From: JACRAV01 sp964571235
GTDB lineage: Bacteria; Zixibacteria; MSB-5A5; GN15; FEB-12
Assembly: GCA_964571235.1 (NCBI GenBank)
Contig: CAZNAI010000002.1
Location: 1 to 64,000, forward strand
Reading direction: 5' to 3'
DNA length: 64,000 bases
Under the pieces are notes generated by a model. The model saw only the letters and a program-made list of their open reading frames with translations. It had not been told where the DNA came from and searched no databases. The translations under genes and the position numbers were made by a program. How positions within the stretch are numbered: position 1 is the stretch's first letter; each line of letters begins with the position of its first letter. Shown here piece by piece: positions 15,900 through 25,737 of this stretch.

Positions 15900-17291
15900 A
15901 TGACCACCGATGATAACCAATCATCCGCTGTGAAATCCCTCTCCGCGCACGCAGAACGGGTCACCAGTGGTCCGCTGGCGAGGACAGTTGTGGCGCTCGC
16001 AATTCCGGTTGTGCTTGGGCAGTTGTTTCAGTTTTCCATGTCGATCATCAATTTGTTTTGGGTTGGGCGGCTTGGACCTGCGGCGCAAGATGCTATCACC
16101 ACCGCCATGGTCATCATCTGGACAGTCTATGCCTCGGCTTCAATATTCACAGTTGGTGCGACTGCCCTCATATCGCGGGCGGTCGGGGCGGGGGACCCTG
16201 AAAGTGCGGCCAAGGTATTTCGGCAGTCGCTACTCTTCGGCAATTTTGTCTCGGCATTCTATGCGGCGACCGGGTTCATCCTCACCCCAACCCTCGTCGC
16301 CTTTATGGGAACAAGTTCCGAGGCCTCTGCTCATGCTATACCGTATATCCGGATATTCTTCTTTTCAGTGTTCTTTTTTGCGATTGAAGAGACCTGCTTT
16401 GCGGCGCTTCGCGCCTCAGGAAATACCAAAACGCCGACGTTTGTCGGGATGCTGGTGGTGGGCATAAATGCTGTTCTCGATCCAATTCTGATTTTCGGGT
16501 GGGGGCCAATCCCGGCGCTGGGAGTGGCTGGCGCCGCAATCGCCTCGGCCTTCGCAATGTTTGTGGGCGCGGTACTGGTTGTCCGGTCACTTAGTCAGGG
16601 CAAGTTGGGTTATCAGGTCAAATCACCATTTGTTTTCTCCCCCAATTGGCCGACTATCGGCAAAGTGGCAAGGATTGGGCTTCCGATGGCTACCCAGCAA
16701 ATAGCGTTCGTCGGAGTCTACTGGTTTTTGATGTCAGTTGTGCACCGGTTCGGCGAGGCCGCGGGAGCGGCGATGGGGATCGGCAACCGGATGGAGTCGC
16801 TTTCTTACCTGACCTGCTGGGGATTCTCCATAGCCGCTTCAACTCTGGTGGGGCAAAACCTCGGAGCGGGAAAACCGGACCGGGCACGGAAGGGGGCCTG
16901 GGCATCGGTGGGGCTTGCGGTTGTCGCGACGGCGATCACCTCAGCGCTGTTCTTTGTCTTTCCGCACTTCATTGCCGGGATTTTTTCAAACGATCAAGAA
17001 GTGCGGCGTATCGCTGTGGACTATCTCATTATCCTTGGCGTATCGCAAACAACCATGGCGATTGAAATTGTTCTTGAGGGAGCTTTTACGGGAGCGGGGG
17101 ATACCCTTCCGCCAATGCTTGTCTTTCTTCCGGGATCGTTGGCCCGGATTCCACTGGCGTACTATTTGGCAATTTCCGCCGGTTGGGGGATCAACGGTGT
17201 TTGGTGGACCTTGACAATTACCACGCTTGCGAAGGCGGCGGTCTTGGCCGTTTGGTTTTCGCGCAATAAGTGGCAAGCCAAAACGCTTTGA
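15900..17291 (+). CDS. MATE-family multidrug/cation antiporter
   Basis: A 463-residue membrane protein with about twelve hydrophobic segments in two homologous halves, the MATE (NorM/DinF-like) layout, which exports organic cations or other small molecules in exchange for Na+ or H+. Typical stretches include ALAIPVVLGQLFQFSMSIIN at the first helix, ISRAVGAGDPESA after helix 2, and STLVGQNLGAGKPDRARKG in the second half, which is a strong MATE signature. Substrate unknown. It begins 41 bases after aroQ and may be co-transcribed with the shikimate operon. Confidence 0.9.
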   Translation: MTTDDNQSSAVKSLSAHAERVTSGPLARTVVALAIPVVLGQLFQFSMSIINLFWVGRLGPAAQDAITTAMVIIWTVYASASIFTVGATALISRAVGAGDPESAAKVFRQSLLFGNFVSAFYAATGFILTPTLVAFMGTSSEASAHAIPYIRIFFFSVFFFAIEETCFAALRASGNTKTPTFVGMLVVGINAVLDPILIFGWGPIPALGVAGAAIASAFAMFVGAVLVVRSLSQGKLGYQVKSPFVFSPNWPTIGKVARIGLPMATQQIAFVGVYWFLMSVVHRFGEAAGAAMGIGNRMESLSYLTCWGFSIAASTLVGQNLGAGKPDRARKGAWASVGLAVVATAITSALFFVFPHFIAGIFSNDQEVRRIAVDYLIILGVSQTTMAIEIVLEGAFTGAGDTLPPMLVFLPGSLARIPLAYYLAISAGWGINGVWWTLTITTLAKAAVLAVWFSRNKWQAKTL

Positions 17292-17298
17292 CATCTTG

Positions 17299-17327
17299 TT
17301 GACCCTGAACATCCCAATTGGTTTATT
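17299..17327 (+). promoter_or_regulatory. Possible sigma70-type promoter upstream of the FAH-family gene
   Basis: TTGACC (17299-17304) and TTTATT (17322-17327) are separated by exactly 17 bases in the 92-base spacer after the MATE gene, about 57 bases before the next ATG. Supported only by consensus match and position. Confidence 0.35.
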
Positions 17328-17383
17328 ACGGTACAATCTGGTGTACAACAAACAGATGAACGCCAAAGTCTAAGGTATATAAT

Positions 17384-18157
17384 ATGTCTGCAACGTATGT
17401 GAGATTTTCCCACTCCGGTACGACCGTCACCGCCTACGGAAAAGTCGATGGAGATAAGGTCCAACCACTTGACAGAGCGCCGTGGTTGGGTGGCAAGCCG
17501 GCTGGAGCGTCGCATGCGCTCACCGAGTGCACACTTCACGCGCCGGTGGAACCAAGCAAGATTGTCTGTATCGGGCTGAACTACCACGCCCATGTCGCGG
17601 CCTCTTTTTCAGCCGACAAGGCCCCGGAGTATCCTCTCATGTTTCTCAAGCCACCCTCGGCCATAATCAATCCCGGCGACCAAATCATCCATCCCCCGGA
17701 GTCGGAACGAGTTGACTACGAAGCGGAGCTTGGCGTGGTGATCGGGCGAACAGCTCGCAAAGTCACGCAAGAATCGGCGATGTCGCATGTGTTTGGTTTT
17801 ACCTGCGCAAATGATGTCACCGCCCGAGACCTTCAGAAAAAAGACGGCCAATGGTCACGCGCGAAGGGTTTCGATACATTCTGTCCGGTCGGGCCGCATA
17901 TCGTGACCGAACTATCGTGTGAGGATCTGCTTGTTGAAGCCGTTCACAACGGGAGTGTCACACAGTCGGGCCGAACTTCACAGATGATCTTTAAGATTCC
18001 ATTCCTGGTAAGCTACATCTCAAACGTCATGACACTCAATCCCGGCGATCTAATTTGCACCGGGACCCCTGCAGGAATACAGCCGATGAAACCGGGGGAT
18101 ACTATAGAGGTGAGAATTGAAGGCATCGGGTCGCTTGTCAATTCCATGGCACGGTAG
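17384..18157 (+). CDS. Fumarylacetoacetate hydrolase (FAH) family protein
   Basis: A 257-residue protein of the FAH superfamily (fumarylpyruvate hydrolases, HpaG-type decarboxylases, oxaloacetate tautomerase/decarboxylases). Visible are CIGLNYHAH, MFLKPPSAI, the metal-binding YEAELGVVIG, FTCANDVTARDLQ, WSRAKGFDTFCPVGP and TGTPAGI near the end. The fold binds Mg2+ or Mn2+ through the Glu/Glu/Asp set. Which dicarbonyl compound is used cannot be told. AAGG eight bases before ATG 17384 serves as ribosome binding site. Neither neighbour suggests an aromatic degradation pathway, so a housekeeping role such as oxaloacetate tautomerisation is plausible. Confidence 0.9.
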   Translation: MSATYVRFSHSGTTVTAYGKVDGDKVQPLDRAPWLGGKPAGASHALTECTLHAPVEPSKIVCIGLNYHAHVAASFSADKAPEYPLMFLKPPSAIINPGDQIIHPPESERVDYEAELGVVIGRTARKVTQESAMSHVFGFTCANDVTARDLQKKDGQWSRAKGFDTFCPVGPHIVTELSCEDLLVEAVHNGSVTQSGRTSQMIFKIPFLVSYISNVMTLNPGDLICTGTPAGIQPMKPGDTIEVRIEGIGSLVNSMAR

Positions 18158-18181
18158 AAACTCTGATTCTGATATGTACCA

Positions 18182-19372
18182 ATGACTGAGCGACTTTATT
18201 ACACCGATCCCGCCCTTATCGAATTCGACGCTACTATTGTCGATACGCGAGACGAGGGAGACCGCTTTGTCACAAAGCTCGATCGCTCGGCCTTTTATCC
18301 TACTTCGGGGGGACAATTGTCGGATCGCGGAACTCTTGGTGACTCAAGCATATTGGATGTGCAAGAAAGTGACGACGGGGAAGTGCTTCATTATAGCCAG
18401 ACGTCGCCGGGAGTCGTTGGGCAAACTGTCAAGGGGCTGGTGGATAATGAGCGACGCTGGCGGAATCGCCAAATGCACACGGCGCAACACATCGTCAGCC
18501 AAACTGCCGTACGGCTGTTTGACGCGGAAACGGTTTCGGTTCATTTAGGGGATGAGTACGGTGCGGTGGAGCTTGACTGTGCCGAATTGCCTCCCGATCA
18601 AATTGACAAACTTGAGGCGAGGGTCAATCAGATAATTCGCGATAATGCTCGTGTTGATATTTTGTTCGTGACTACAGAAGAGGCCAAGTCGCTCCCAGTG
18701 CGAAAATTCCCGTCCAGAGAAGGTAACATTCGCGTTATCAGGATCGGCGAGTACGATTGGTCGGCGTGCGGCGGGACCCACTGCCACAATACAGCCGAGG
18801 TTGGCCTCGTGAAGTTTGTCGGAGTCGAAAAAATGCGCGGCCGGACACTCTTGCGATTTCTGTCAGGCGCACAAGCGATAGCGGACTATAGAAACAGATT
18901 CGATGTTACGGACAGACTATCAAAACAGCAAAGCTGTGCGGTCACCGATCTTGCCGGAAAATTTGACAAATTGCAGGAAGAGAACAGACAACTACGCAAG
19001 GACGTAACCGCTCTTTTGCGCGAACTAACTCCTCAGAAAGCGGAGAAGCTTGTCGCCACGGCCGAGCAGTTTGGTACCATACCCACTGTGATTGGTCAAG
19101 TGCATCCCTCAGAACAGGAGATCGCCGGGACGCTCGCGTCTGAGGTCGCCGGCCGAATCGGTGGTGTAGCTATTCTGGCATGTAACGATAAGTGGCTATT
19201 GGCCACTGACACAAATTCAGGTCAACACGCCGGAAACATTGCCAAGTCTCTCAGCGCGAGATTCGGTCTTCGAGGTGGCGGAAGTGCCACCGCCGCACAG
19301 ATTGGTGGGACCGCCCAAATCGACATTGACCAACTCAAGGCCGCGGTCCGGGAGATACTCGCCGGTGCGTAA
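18182..19372 (+). CDS. Alanyl-tRNA editing protein, AlaX-L type with DHHA1 domain
   Basis: A free-standing homologue of the AlaRS editing half that hydrolyses Ser- or Gly-tRNA-Ala. The 396-residue protein has the N-terminal barrel with FYPTSGGQLSDRG, the zinc/catalytic HTAQH (about residues 99-103) and CGGTHCHN (about 195-202), a predicted coiled coil (about 255-290), and a C-terminal DHHA1 domain with RFGLRGGGSATAAQIGG. No aminoacylation domain is present, which separates it from AlaRS. It begins 24 bases after the FAH gene and overlaps the LptD-like gene start. Confidence 0.9.
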   Translation: MTERLYYTDPALIEFDATIVDTRDEGDRFVTKLDRSAFYPTSGGQLSDRGTLGDSSILDVQESDDGEVLHYSQTSPGVVGQTVKGLVDNERRWRNRQMHTAQHIVSQTAVRLFDAETVSVHLGDEYGAVELDCAELPPDQIDKLEARVNQIIRDNARVDILFVTTEEAKSLPVRKFPSREGNIRVIRIGEYDWSACGGTHCHNTAEVGLVKFVGVEKMRGRTLLRFLSGAQAIADYRNRFDVTDRLSKQQSCAVTDLAGKFDKLQEENRQLRKDVTALLRELTPQKAEKLVATAEQFGTIPTVIGQVHPSEQEIAGTLASEVAGRIGGVAILACNDKWLLATDTNSGQHAGNIAKSLSARFGLRGGGSATAAQIGGTAQIDIDQLKAAVREILAGA

Positions 19373-22300
19373 GATTGCCTTCATAATCGCCATCTTGATC
19401 GCATCGTCGGCAATTCAGGCGTATGCTCAGAGCGGCGGACGCCGCCTGAACCTTCAGCACGCCGACAAACTCGAGGTCATACTCTCAAAATTGCAGGACA
19501 CCACCTTTGTCATTGGTTCGGTCATTTTCGAAACCGAAAGCGGGACTATCTACTGCGATTCCGCGTTTTGGATGAAAGAGAAACGGATCAAACTTAAGGG
19601 GCGGGTAATCCTCGACGACGCCGAGTATCACCTGGCGGCGGATTCGGTCGACTACGATTTACTCAACAACTCGGCCACCGCCGCCGGAGACTATGTTGAG
19701 CTCTGGTCACGAAAAGACTCTCTCTTTGCGGTAGGCACAGTCGCCCACTATAACCGGACTGACAAGACCTTTGAGATGTGGCGAAGGCCGACGGTATACC
19801 TCAAATATCCCGACTCAAGTAACATGATCACGGTGATTTCCGATTCGGTCAGATACGACGGCGTCATCAAGCGGGCCGAGGCAATCGGTCATGCCGACAT
19901 TACCAGCGGTGACCTTCACGCCACGGCCGGGATAGCCACCATGTTCACGGCCGAGAACCGCCTGGAATTGGTCAATTCACCGGTGGCCAGCAAAGAGCAA
20001 TCGCAGATTCGTGGTCATCGGATTCAGATGTTTACCGAGGGGAATTTCCTGCGCAGGATTGAAGTGTACGATTCCGCCGGAGGCGAATTTAATGAGCGTT
20101 CGGAGACCGATACAAGCCGGATTGATCGTTCGATACTCACCGGAAAGAACCTCGTGTTCGACTTCGACTCGGGTCGGCTACAGACGGTCACCTGTTCGGG
20201 GCAAGCCTATTCGTGGTACCTGCCGTCGGACAAAGATCGCGAGGAAACCAACGAAAATACCGTGTCGGGAGACACGATTACTTTTCGACTAAGAGATAAC
20301 AAGCTTCAAGTTGTCGATGTACAGGGTGGAGCGGTCGGGTCGTTTGTTTCTGTCACACACGAGAGAAAAGACACTACAGTGACGGAAAAACGTGACACTA
20401 TTGACTACCGCGGACAGTCGATCAGTTACGCTTTGCGCGACTCACTCATTAATCTATTGCGCAATTGCGAGGTAACCTCCGGCGATATGACGCTCGACGC
20501 GCACCGGGTCACTTTTGACACTCGCCGCAGATTGATCGAGGCGTTTTCGGCAGTGCCCCCACCAGACACGAGTGTGGATACTTCGTCGTTTGCCAAAAGG
20601 CTTCAGCCAAACGCTATTCCGGTGGTCCTTAAAGACGGCGCCGATGTTCTCTACGGCGACTACCTGACGTATGCCATCGACACCCGTAAAGGGCGAATTC
20701 TCAAGTCTAAATCATCGTATGAAACTGGGTATTTCTACGGTGAGGATCTCTACCGCCAGCAGGAGAAAGTGTTTTATCTCGACGACGGCCGCTATACCAC
20801 CTGTGATGCTGACGAGCCGCATTTCCATTTCTACTCCAAGAATCTGAAACTGGTGGAGAATGACCGGTTGATTGCCAAGCCGGTGGTTCTTTCGATCGGT
20901 CGGTTGCCGATACTGGCGATCCCGTACTATGTCTTTCCGCTTAAAAAGGGGAGACACTCCGGAATCCTTCCATTCACCCTCGGCAACTTTGAGCGCGGGG
21001 ATAGGTATGTAAAAAACGTTGGGTACTACTGGGCGGCGTCGGAATATTGGGATTTGCAGGCGGCTTTAGACTATTTTGACCAGAACAGCACGTTGAATTT
21101 TTACGGGCGGACCACCTACGCCAAGCGATATGTGTTCAATGGTACTCTCAGCGGCAACTACACGCGCCTTTCGCGCTATGATGCCACCACCGCAACCGAG
21201 GGGGGGCAAATTCGCTGGACCATTGCGGGAAATCACTCGCATACGTTTTCTCCGACCTTCCGCGTCAGCGCAAACGGGAGCTACCAATCGGACAATTCAT
21301 TCTATCAGGACTATTCAACCGACCTGCAAGACCGGCTCAATCGCGTGGTCAGGTCCCAGGTTTCATTTAGCAAGCGATTCGGATCATACACTATCTCTGG
21401 AAACGTCACGCACGACGATGATCTGGATCGCCAGATTCGAACCGATCAAATCCCGAGCCTTACTTTTTCGCAAGTGCGCCTCTACCCGCTGGGGAGTGGA
21501 TCGATTGGGACCGACGGCAGTATGCACCGGAAATTCTATAACAATCTGGTTGCCACCTACACGCCGGGACTTCTCGGTTATTCCACGCGAACAACCAAAG
21601 ACACACTCGTGGGAGTCGATACGATCAGCATTAGCCACCGAAAGAAATACGTGCGGGTGAATCACTCGCTGGGGGTTTCGATGCCGCTCTCGGTAGCCAA
21701 CCACTTTACGCTCTCGCCAAATCTTTCGTATTCCGAGGTTTGGTATAAAGTGTACAAGACCGACTTATCCGAATCTGCGGGTATCGATCCGTCCCGCACT
21801 TACCGGGCCCACGCCTACACAGTGGGCGCATCTCTAAATACAAAGGTATACGGCACGTTTAACCGGCATTTTCTCGGCGCCAGCGCACTGCGGCAAGTGC
21901 TCCAACCCTCAATTTCGTATGGGTACACGCCCGCCATCAATCACAATCCTGTGGTGCGTAGCTTTGCAGGTGGCGGTCCGGGAAGTACAACCAAGTCTCA
22001 GAGTATGACGTTGGGATTCCAGCATTACTACCAGGCACGAATCGGTAGCGACCAAAATACCCGTACACTTGAACTGCTGTCGGTAAGCCACTCACTGTCG
22101 CACAATTTCGAAGCCACCGGGCGGAAGTGGAGCGAACTGGCTACTTCATTTAATTCCGCCCTTCTTCCCAAGATCAGTTTCAACGGGAGTTTGGTGCATA
22201 GTTTCTACCGCCCCGGAACCAACGAATTTCATCTGACCAAATTGTATCAGCAGTCGTTTTCAATGGAGGCCCGCGTCGCATTGGCGGGCAAAACCTTTCT

Positions 22301-22730
22301 CCTGGATGACGCCTTCGCCGGTGTCACTAAGGGCGTCGACTCCGCCTCCCAGGTCGGCAAGAAAGATAAAGAGCCAACCGGAGGAGAGAGCGGATGGCGG
22401 ATGAGCGCCTCATATTCCTACTCCGAGGGTGGACGGGGTAGTGGGTTTAGCAAGAGCAGTTTCTTGAGCTTATCGGTTGACTTCAGTCTGACTCCTCTCA
22501 CGCGCGTCAGCTATTCGCAGAGCTTCGATGTCGGCAAGGGAAGAACTGTCTATAATTCGGTACGGATGACACGTCGGCTCCACTGCTGGAGCGGGGAGCT
22601 CTATTGGGTGCCGACCGGTTCAACCCGAGGGTACGGGTTCCGGTTGTATGTTACAGCCTTGCCGGCGATCAAAATTGACAATACTCAGTCGACCGTCTCA
22701 AGTTCCTACCTGCAGAATTTCCGGCAGTAG
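19365..22730 (+). CDS. LptD-like outer-membrane LPS assembly protein (OstA plus barrel)
   Basis: Probable outer-membrane translocon for lipopolysaccharide. GTG 19365, overlapping the AlaX stop by eight bases, places a signal peptide at once (VRKIAFIIAILIASSAIQAYAQ-like, cleaved near residue 22); a longer frame back to 19239 lacks this. After it come OstA/LptA-like beta-jellyroll repeats (about residues 30-460), then a C-terminal region of about 600 residues rich in Tyr, Ser, Thr and alternating strands. The LptD landmarks RYTTCDADEPHFHFYSKNL and LPILAIPYYVFPLKKGRHSGI are clear. At 1121 residues it is longer than E. coli LptD, as in other deep-branching lineages. Confidence 0.85.
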   Translation: MRKIAFIIAILIASSAIQAYAQSGGRRLNLQHADKLEVILSKLQDTTFVIGSVIFETESGTIYCDSAFWMKEKRIKLKGRVILDDAEYHLAADSVDYDLLNNSATAAGDYVELWSRKDSLFAVGTVAHYNRTDKTFEMWRRPTVYLKYPDSSNMITVISDSVRYDGVIKRAEAIGHADITSGDLHATAGIATMFTAENRLELVNSPVASKEQSQIRGHRIQMFTEGNFLRRIEVYDSAGGEFNERSETDTSRIDRSILTGKNLVFDFDSGRLQTVTCSGQAYSWYLPSDKDREETNENTVSGDTITFRLRDNKLQVVDVQGGAVGSFVSVTHERKDTTVTEKRDTIDYRGQSISYALRDSLINLLRNCEVTSGDMTLDAHRVTFDTRRRLIEAFSAVPPPDTSVDTSSFAKRLQPNAIPVVLKDGADVLYGDYLTYAIDTRKGRILKSKSSYETGYFYGEDLYRQQEKVFYLDDGRYTTCDADEPHFHFYSKNLKLVENDRLIAKPVVLSIGRLPILAIPYYVFPLKKGRHSGILPFTLGNFERGDRYVKNVGYYWAASEYWDLQAALDYFDQNSTLNFYGRTTYAKRYVFNGTLSGNYTRLSRYDATTATEGGQIRWTIAGNHSHTFSPTFRVSANGSYQSDNSFYQDYSTDLQDRLNRVVRSQVSFSKRFGSYTISGNVTHDDDLDRQIRTDQIPSLTFSQVRLYPLGSGSIGTDGSMHRKFYNNLVATYTPGLLGYSTRTTKDTLVGVDTISISHRKKYVRVNHSLGVSMPLSVANHFTLSPNLSYSEVWYKVYKTDLSESAGIDPSRTYRAHAYTVGASLNTKVYGTFNRHFLGASALRQVLQPSISYGYTPAINHNPVVRSFAGGGPGSTTKSQSMTLGFQHYYQARIGSDQNTRTLELLSVSHSLSHNFEATGRKWSELATSFNSALLPKISFNGSLVHSFYRPGTNEFHLTKLYQQSFSMEARVALAGKTFLLDDAFAGVTKGVDSASQVGKKDKEPTGGESGWRMSASYSYSEGGRGSGFSKSSFLSLSVDFSLTPLTRVSYSQSFDVGKGRTVYNSVRMTRRLHCWSGELYWVPTGSTRGYGFRLYVTALPAIKIDNTQSTVSSSYLQNFRQ

Positions 22731-22787
22731 CGGCCAGTCCCATTTATTGTTGACTTTTGAGGTCGCTCTGCGCACTCTGATCCGTCT

Positions 22788-25085
22788 ATGGCTCGCAAAC
22801 GAAAGAAAGCCGGGAATGACCGGAAAAAGCGGATTTTAGGCGGGGCGCTTCTCTTTGTGCTGGCGGCGCTGGTACTGGTTGCGCTTGTGGCACACACCGA
22901 GGGCGACGATCGCCGGATTACCGGTGAAACCGACCCGCAACTTAACCCGTTTGAAATTTCGTACCAAAACCAAGCCGGCATGGTCGGGGCATACTTTTCG
23001 TTTCTCTTATTCAACTTAATGGGCTGGCTGGCCTGCTTTGTGCCGCTCGGACTCTTATTCTTATCTCTACGCGTGCTGGCCTCCACAATAGCGTTGAGAT
23101 TCGAGCCGCATACATTCTTGCTCTTTGTGATCTCTCTTCTCGGGACCATGATATATGACATACATTTGTTCAGCAGTGACATTACGATAACTCTGCCGCT
23201 CGCCGCCGGTGGCCTGCTTGCGGCTTCTTTGACCGGTCTGGTTGTGAAAGTTGCCGGACAGACCGGTTCCTATCTTGTACTGATCGCCGCAATCGTTGTT
23301 CTTGTTCTGACCTATACATCGTTGACACCTTTGCTGTCTAAGCTGGTCGCAATTCCGGGACTTGAGTATCTGCGAAGGGCGTACCTCGGGGTCTCTGGGA
23401 TGATAGCGCGGCTCTTTGTCTCCCGCAGTAAGGATTCTGATTCTGCAGAGGACGAGGACGACGAATCAGTTTCCGATGAGGTACTGCAGTCATCGACCCC
23501 GGACACTGAGCCGGCAGTTCTTGAGCAATCCGAACTTGATCTCCCCGGCGAGGAACGGGTGACCAAGAAACAGGCGAAGTCGCGCACGACCATAAAGCGA
23601 TTGGCCGAACCGGTGCAAATCAAGTCGTTTGAGTATAAGTACCCACCGCTGGATCTGCTCACGACCAATCCAAATCCGGGAACGGCGGTCGCGTCGGACG
23701 AACTGGCAATGACCGCACGTATGTTACAGGAGACGCTTGAGACATTTAATATCAAGATCGAAGGTCAAATCGAGAAATACCCCGGCCCGGTTATTACCCG
23801 CTACGAGTTCAAGCCGGCCGCGGGAATAAAAGTGAACCAAATTCTCGGCCTATCCGATGATCTGGCCTTAGCGCTCAAAGCCAAGCGCATCCGTATCATT
23901 GCGCCTATTCCAGGTAAAGCGGCAGTGGGAGTCGAAATCCCCAATCGTAATCCGCAGACTGTCTACGCTCGCGACATCTTTGAGTCTGAGGAGTTCAACA
24001 ATCCGGCGATCCGACTTCCGTTGGCGATGGGGAAGAACACCGCCGGCAAGCCGTTTGTAGCTGACCTTACTAAGATGCCGCATCTTTTGATCGCCGGCGC
24101 CACGGGATCGGGCAAGTCAGTCTGCATGAACATGCTGATCACATCGCTATTGTACCGTCTGCACCCCTATCAAGTACGGTTTGTCTTTATCGATCCCAAG
24201 ATGCTCGAGTTATCGATTTATTCTGGCATTCCACATTTGGGCAGGCCGGTAGTCACCAAGCCCAAAGGGGCTGAGCGCGTACTGTCGGATATTGTCAACG
24301 AGATGGAAAACCGGTATCGACGATTTGCGGCCGCATCGGTGCGCAATATCGAAGATTACAATCGCAAACAACCGACTGAGGAAACCAAGCAACCGTATAT
24401 CGTAGTTTTTGTCGATGAACTGGCCGACCTGATGATGTCGTCGACCTCGACCAAGACAGAAATGTTGATCACGCGCCTTGCGCAAATGGCGCGCGCAGTT
24501 GGAATCCATCTGATTCTTGCCACCCAACGACCGTCGGTGGATGTTATCACCGGTCTTATCAAAGCCAATTTCCCGGCCCGTGTCGCGTTTCAGGTTGCAT
24601 CCAAAGTCGACAGCCGTACGATCATCGACGGCAACGGTGCCGAAAAGCTCCTGGGATCGGGAGACATGCTCTATCTCTCGACCGGTCAGCCCGAGCCCAT
24701 GCGCGTCCACGGCGCGTATCTTTCAAGCGAAGAGACAGAACGCATTGTTGCGTTCATAAATGAGCAGGGGATTCCGATGCTTGCTCTCGAGGGTATTTCA
24801 CAGTCAAGCGAAGATGCTCCAGAGAGTGAAGTCGATGTCGCTGATCCACTCTTCCGCGAGGCCTGCGAGGTTGTGATTCGTCACAAGCAGGGATCGGTTT
24901 CGCTCCTACAACGGCGACTCGGAATCGGATATCAGCGAGCCGCCCGACTGATCGACAAGCTTGAGCAGGCTGGCGTGGTATCGCCGTTCGATGGCTCCAA
25001 AGCGCGCGAAGTGATTGTCGACAAGTCGTATCTGGACAATCTGGGCGGAAAAGCGGTCCGCCAGCCCGCCGGCGATGCTCAATAG
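22788..25085 (+). CDS. ftsK: DNA translocase FtsK/SpoIIIE
   Basis: FtsK moves chromosomal DNA through the division septum. The 765-residue protein has a basic N-terminus, four to five membrane helices (to about residue 185), an acidic Ser/Glu/Asp linker (about 205-270), the motor with Walker A GATGSGKSV (about 437-445) and Walker B VVFVDELADLMM (about 538-549), QRPSVDVITGLIKAN, and a C-terminal winged-helix gamma domain (about 690-755) that reads KOPS-like polarity sites. The linker is short compared with E. coli FtsK, as in SpoIIIE. The upstream spacer is only 57 bases. Confidence 0.95.
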   Translation: MARKRKKAGNDRKKRILGGALLFVLAALVLVALVAHTEGDDRRITGETDPQLNPFEISYQNQAGMVGAYFSFLLFNLMGWLACFVPLGLLFLSLRVLASTIALRFEPHTFLLFVISLLGTMIYDIHLFSSDITITLPLAAGGLLAASLTGLVVKVAGQTGSYLVLIAAIVVLVLTYTSLTPLLSKLVAIPGLEYLRRAYLGVSGMIARLFVSRSKDSDSAEDEDDESVSDEVLQSSTPDTEPAVLEQSELDLPGEERVTKKQAKSRTTIKRLAEPVQIKSFEYKYPPLDLLTTNPNPGTAVASDELAMTARMLQETLETFNIKIEGQIEKYPGPVITRYEFKPAAGIKVNQILGLSDDLALALKAKRIRIIAPIPGKAAVGVEIPNRNPQTVYARDIFESEEFNNPAIRLPLAMGKNTAGKPFVADLTKMPHLLIAGATGSGKSVCMNMLITSLLYRLHPYQVRFVFIDPKMLELSIYSGIPHLGRPVVTKPKGAERVLSDIVNEMENRYRRFAAASVRNIEDYNRKQPTEETKQPYIVVFVDELADLMMSSTSTKTEMLITRLAQMARAVGIHLILATQRPSVDVITGLIKANFPARVAFQVASKVDSRTIIDGNGAEKLLGSGDMLYLSTGQPEPMRVHGAYLSSEETERIVAFINEQGIPMLALEGISQSSEDAPESEVDVADPLFREACEVVIRHKQGSVSLLQRRLGIGYQRAARLIDKLEQAGVVSPFDGSKAREVIVDKSYLDNLGGKAVRQPAGDAQ

Positions 25086-25116
25086 TCTGTCACCGTTTTT
25101 CTGCGTATAATAGAGT

Positions 25117-25734
25117 ATGCGTTTCTCAATTTCCAAAGTATTGGGTCTTGGTGTAGTCAGTTTGATTTTGGCAGGGGAGGTTTCAGCCGACACATTTGAC
25201 GATATTAAGGCCAAGCTTCGCCAATCCGAATGCGTGCACATCCAGTTTCAGAGCATTGTAGCTTCGAGCATTTTTGAAAGTGTCGATACGGCCGATGGCG
25301 ACGCGACTTTCGAGCGATCCGGAAAGTACCGGATCAATCTGCGAAAAGATTCGTATCTATTCGACGGCGCTGATCTTTACAGTTTCTCTTTTGACAATCA
25401 GCAGGTCACTGTCGAGAAAGTAGATTCCGGCCAGCAGTTTGGCGCCGAAGTGTCGTTTGTGACACGGCTTGACGAAATCTACAAAACCCGTATACTACGC
25501 CCGGATTCGCTGTACCGTTTGGTCAAGATCGCCCGCGGATATGCCGGCGTGCCGGATTCGATGATTGTGACAATCGATAAACAGAATCGAAGAATTGGGA
25601 AGATCGAGTATCTCGATGTCAATGACGAGCCAACGACCATTGTCTTTCTGGGTGAACAAACCAGCCCGAGGTGTGACCCCACCGTGTTTCGTCCGGACTT
25701 TCCTGACAGCGTGCAGGTAGTAAGGCTTCCCTGA
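25117..25734 (+). CDS. LolA-like periplasmic lipoprotein carrier
   Basis: A 205-residue exported protein with a signal peptide (RFSISKVLGLGVVSLILA, cleaved near VSA, residue 24). The mature part shows the LolA/LolB open-barrel pattern: SECVHIQFQSIVAS, GDATFERSGKYRINL, SYLFDGADLYSFSF, and later strands. LolA ferries lipoproteins across the periplasm to the outer membrane. A perfect TATAAT lies at 25107-25112, four bases before the ATG, and no ribosome binding site is evident. It is followed after three bases by rimO. Confidence 0.72.
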   Translation: MRFSISKVLGLGVVSLILAGEVSADTFDDIKAKLRQSECVHIQFQSIVASSIFESVDTADGDATFERSGKYRINLRKDSYLFDGADLYSFSFDNQQVTVEKVDSGQQFGAEVSFVTRLDEIYKTRILRPDSLYRLVKIARGYAGVPDSMIVTIDKQNRRIGKIEYLDVNDEPTTIVFLGEQTSPRCDPTVFRPDFPDSVQVVRLP

Positions 25735-25737
25735 CCA

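Noticed and set aside
19239..19364. N-terminal extension of the LptD-like gene
   Set aside because: It overlaps AlaX deeply and places the signal peptide inside the protein; GTG 19365 puts it at the N-terminus.
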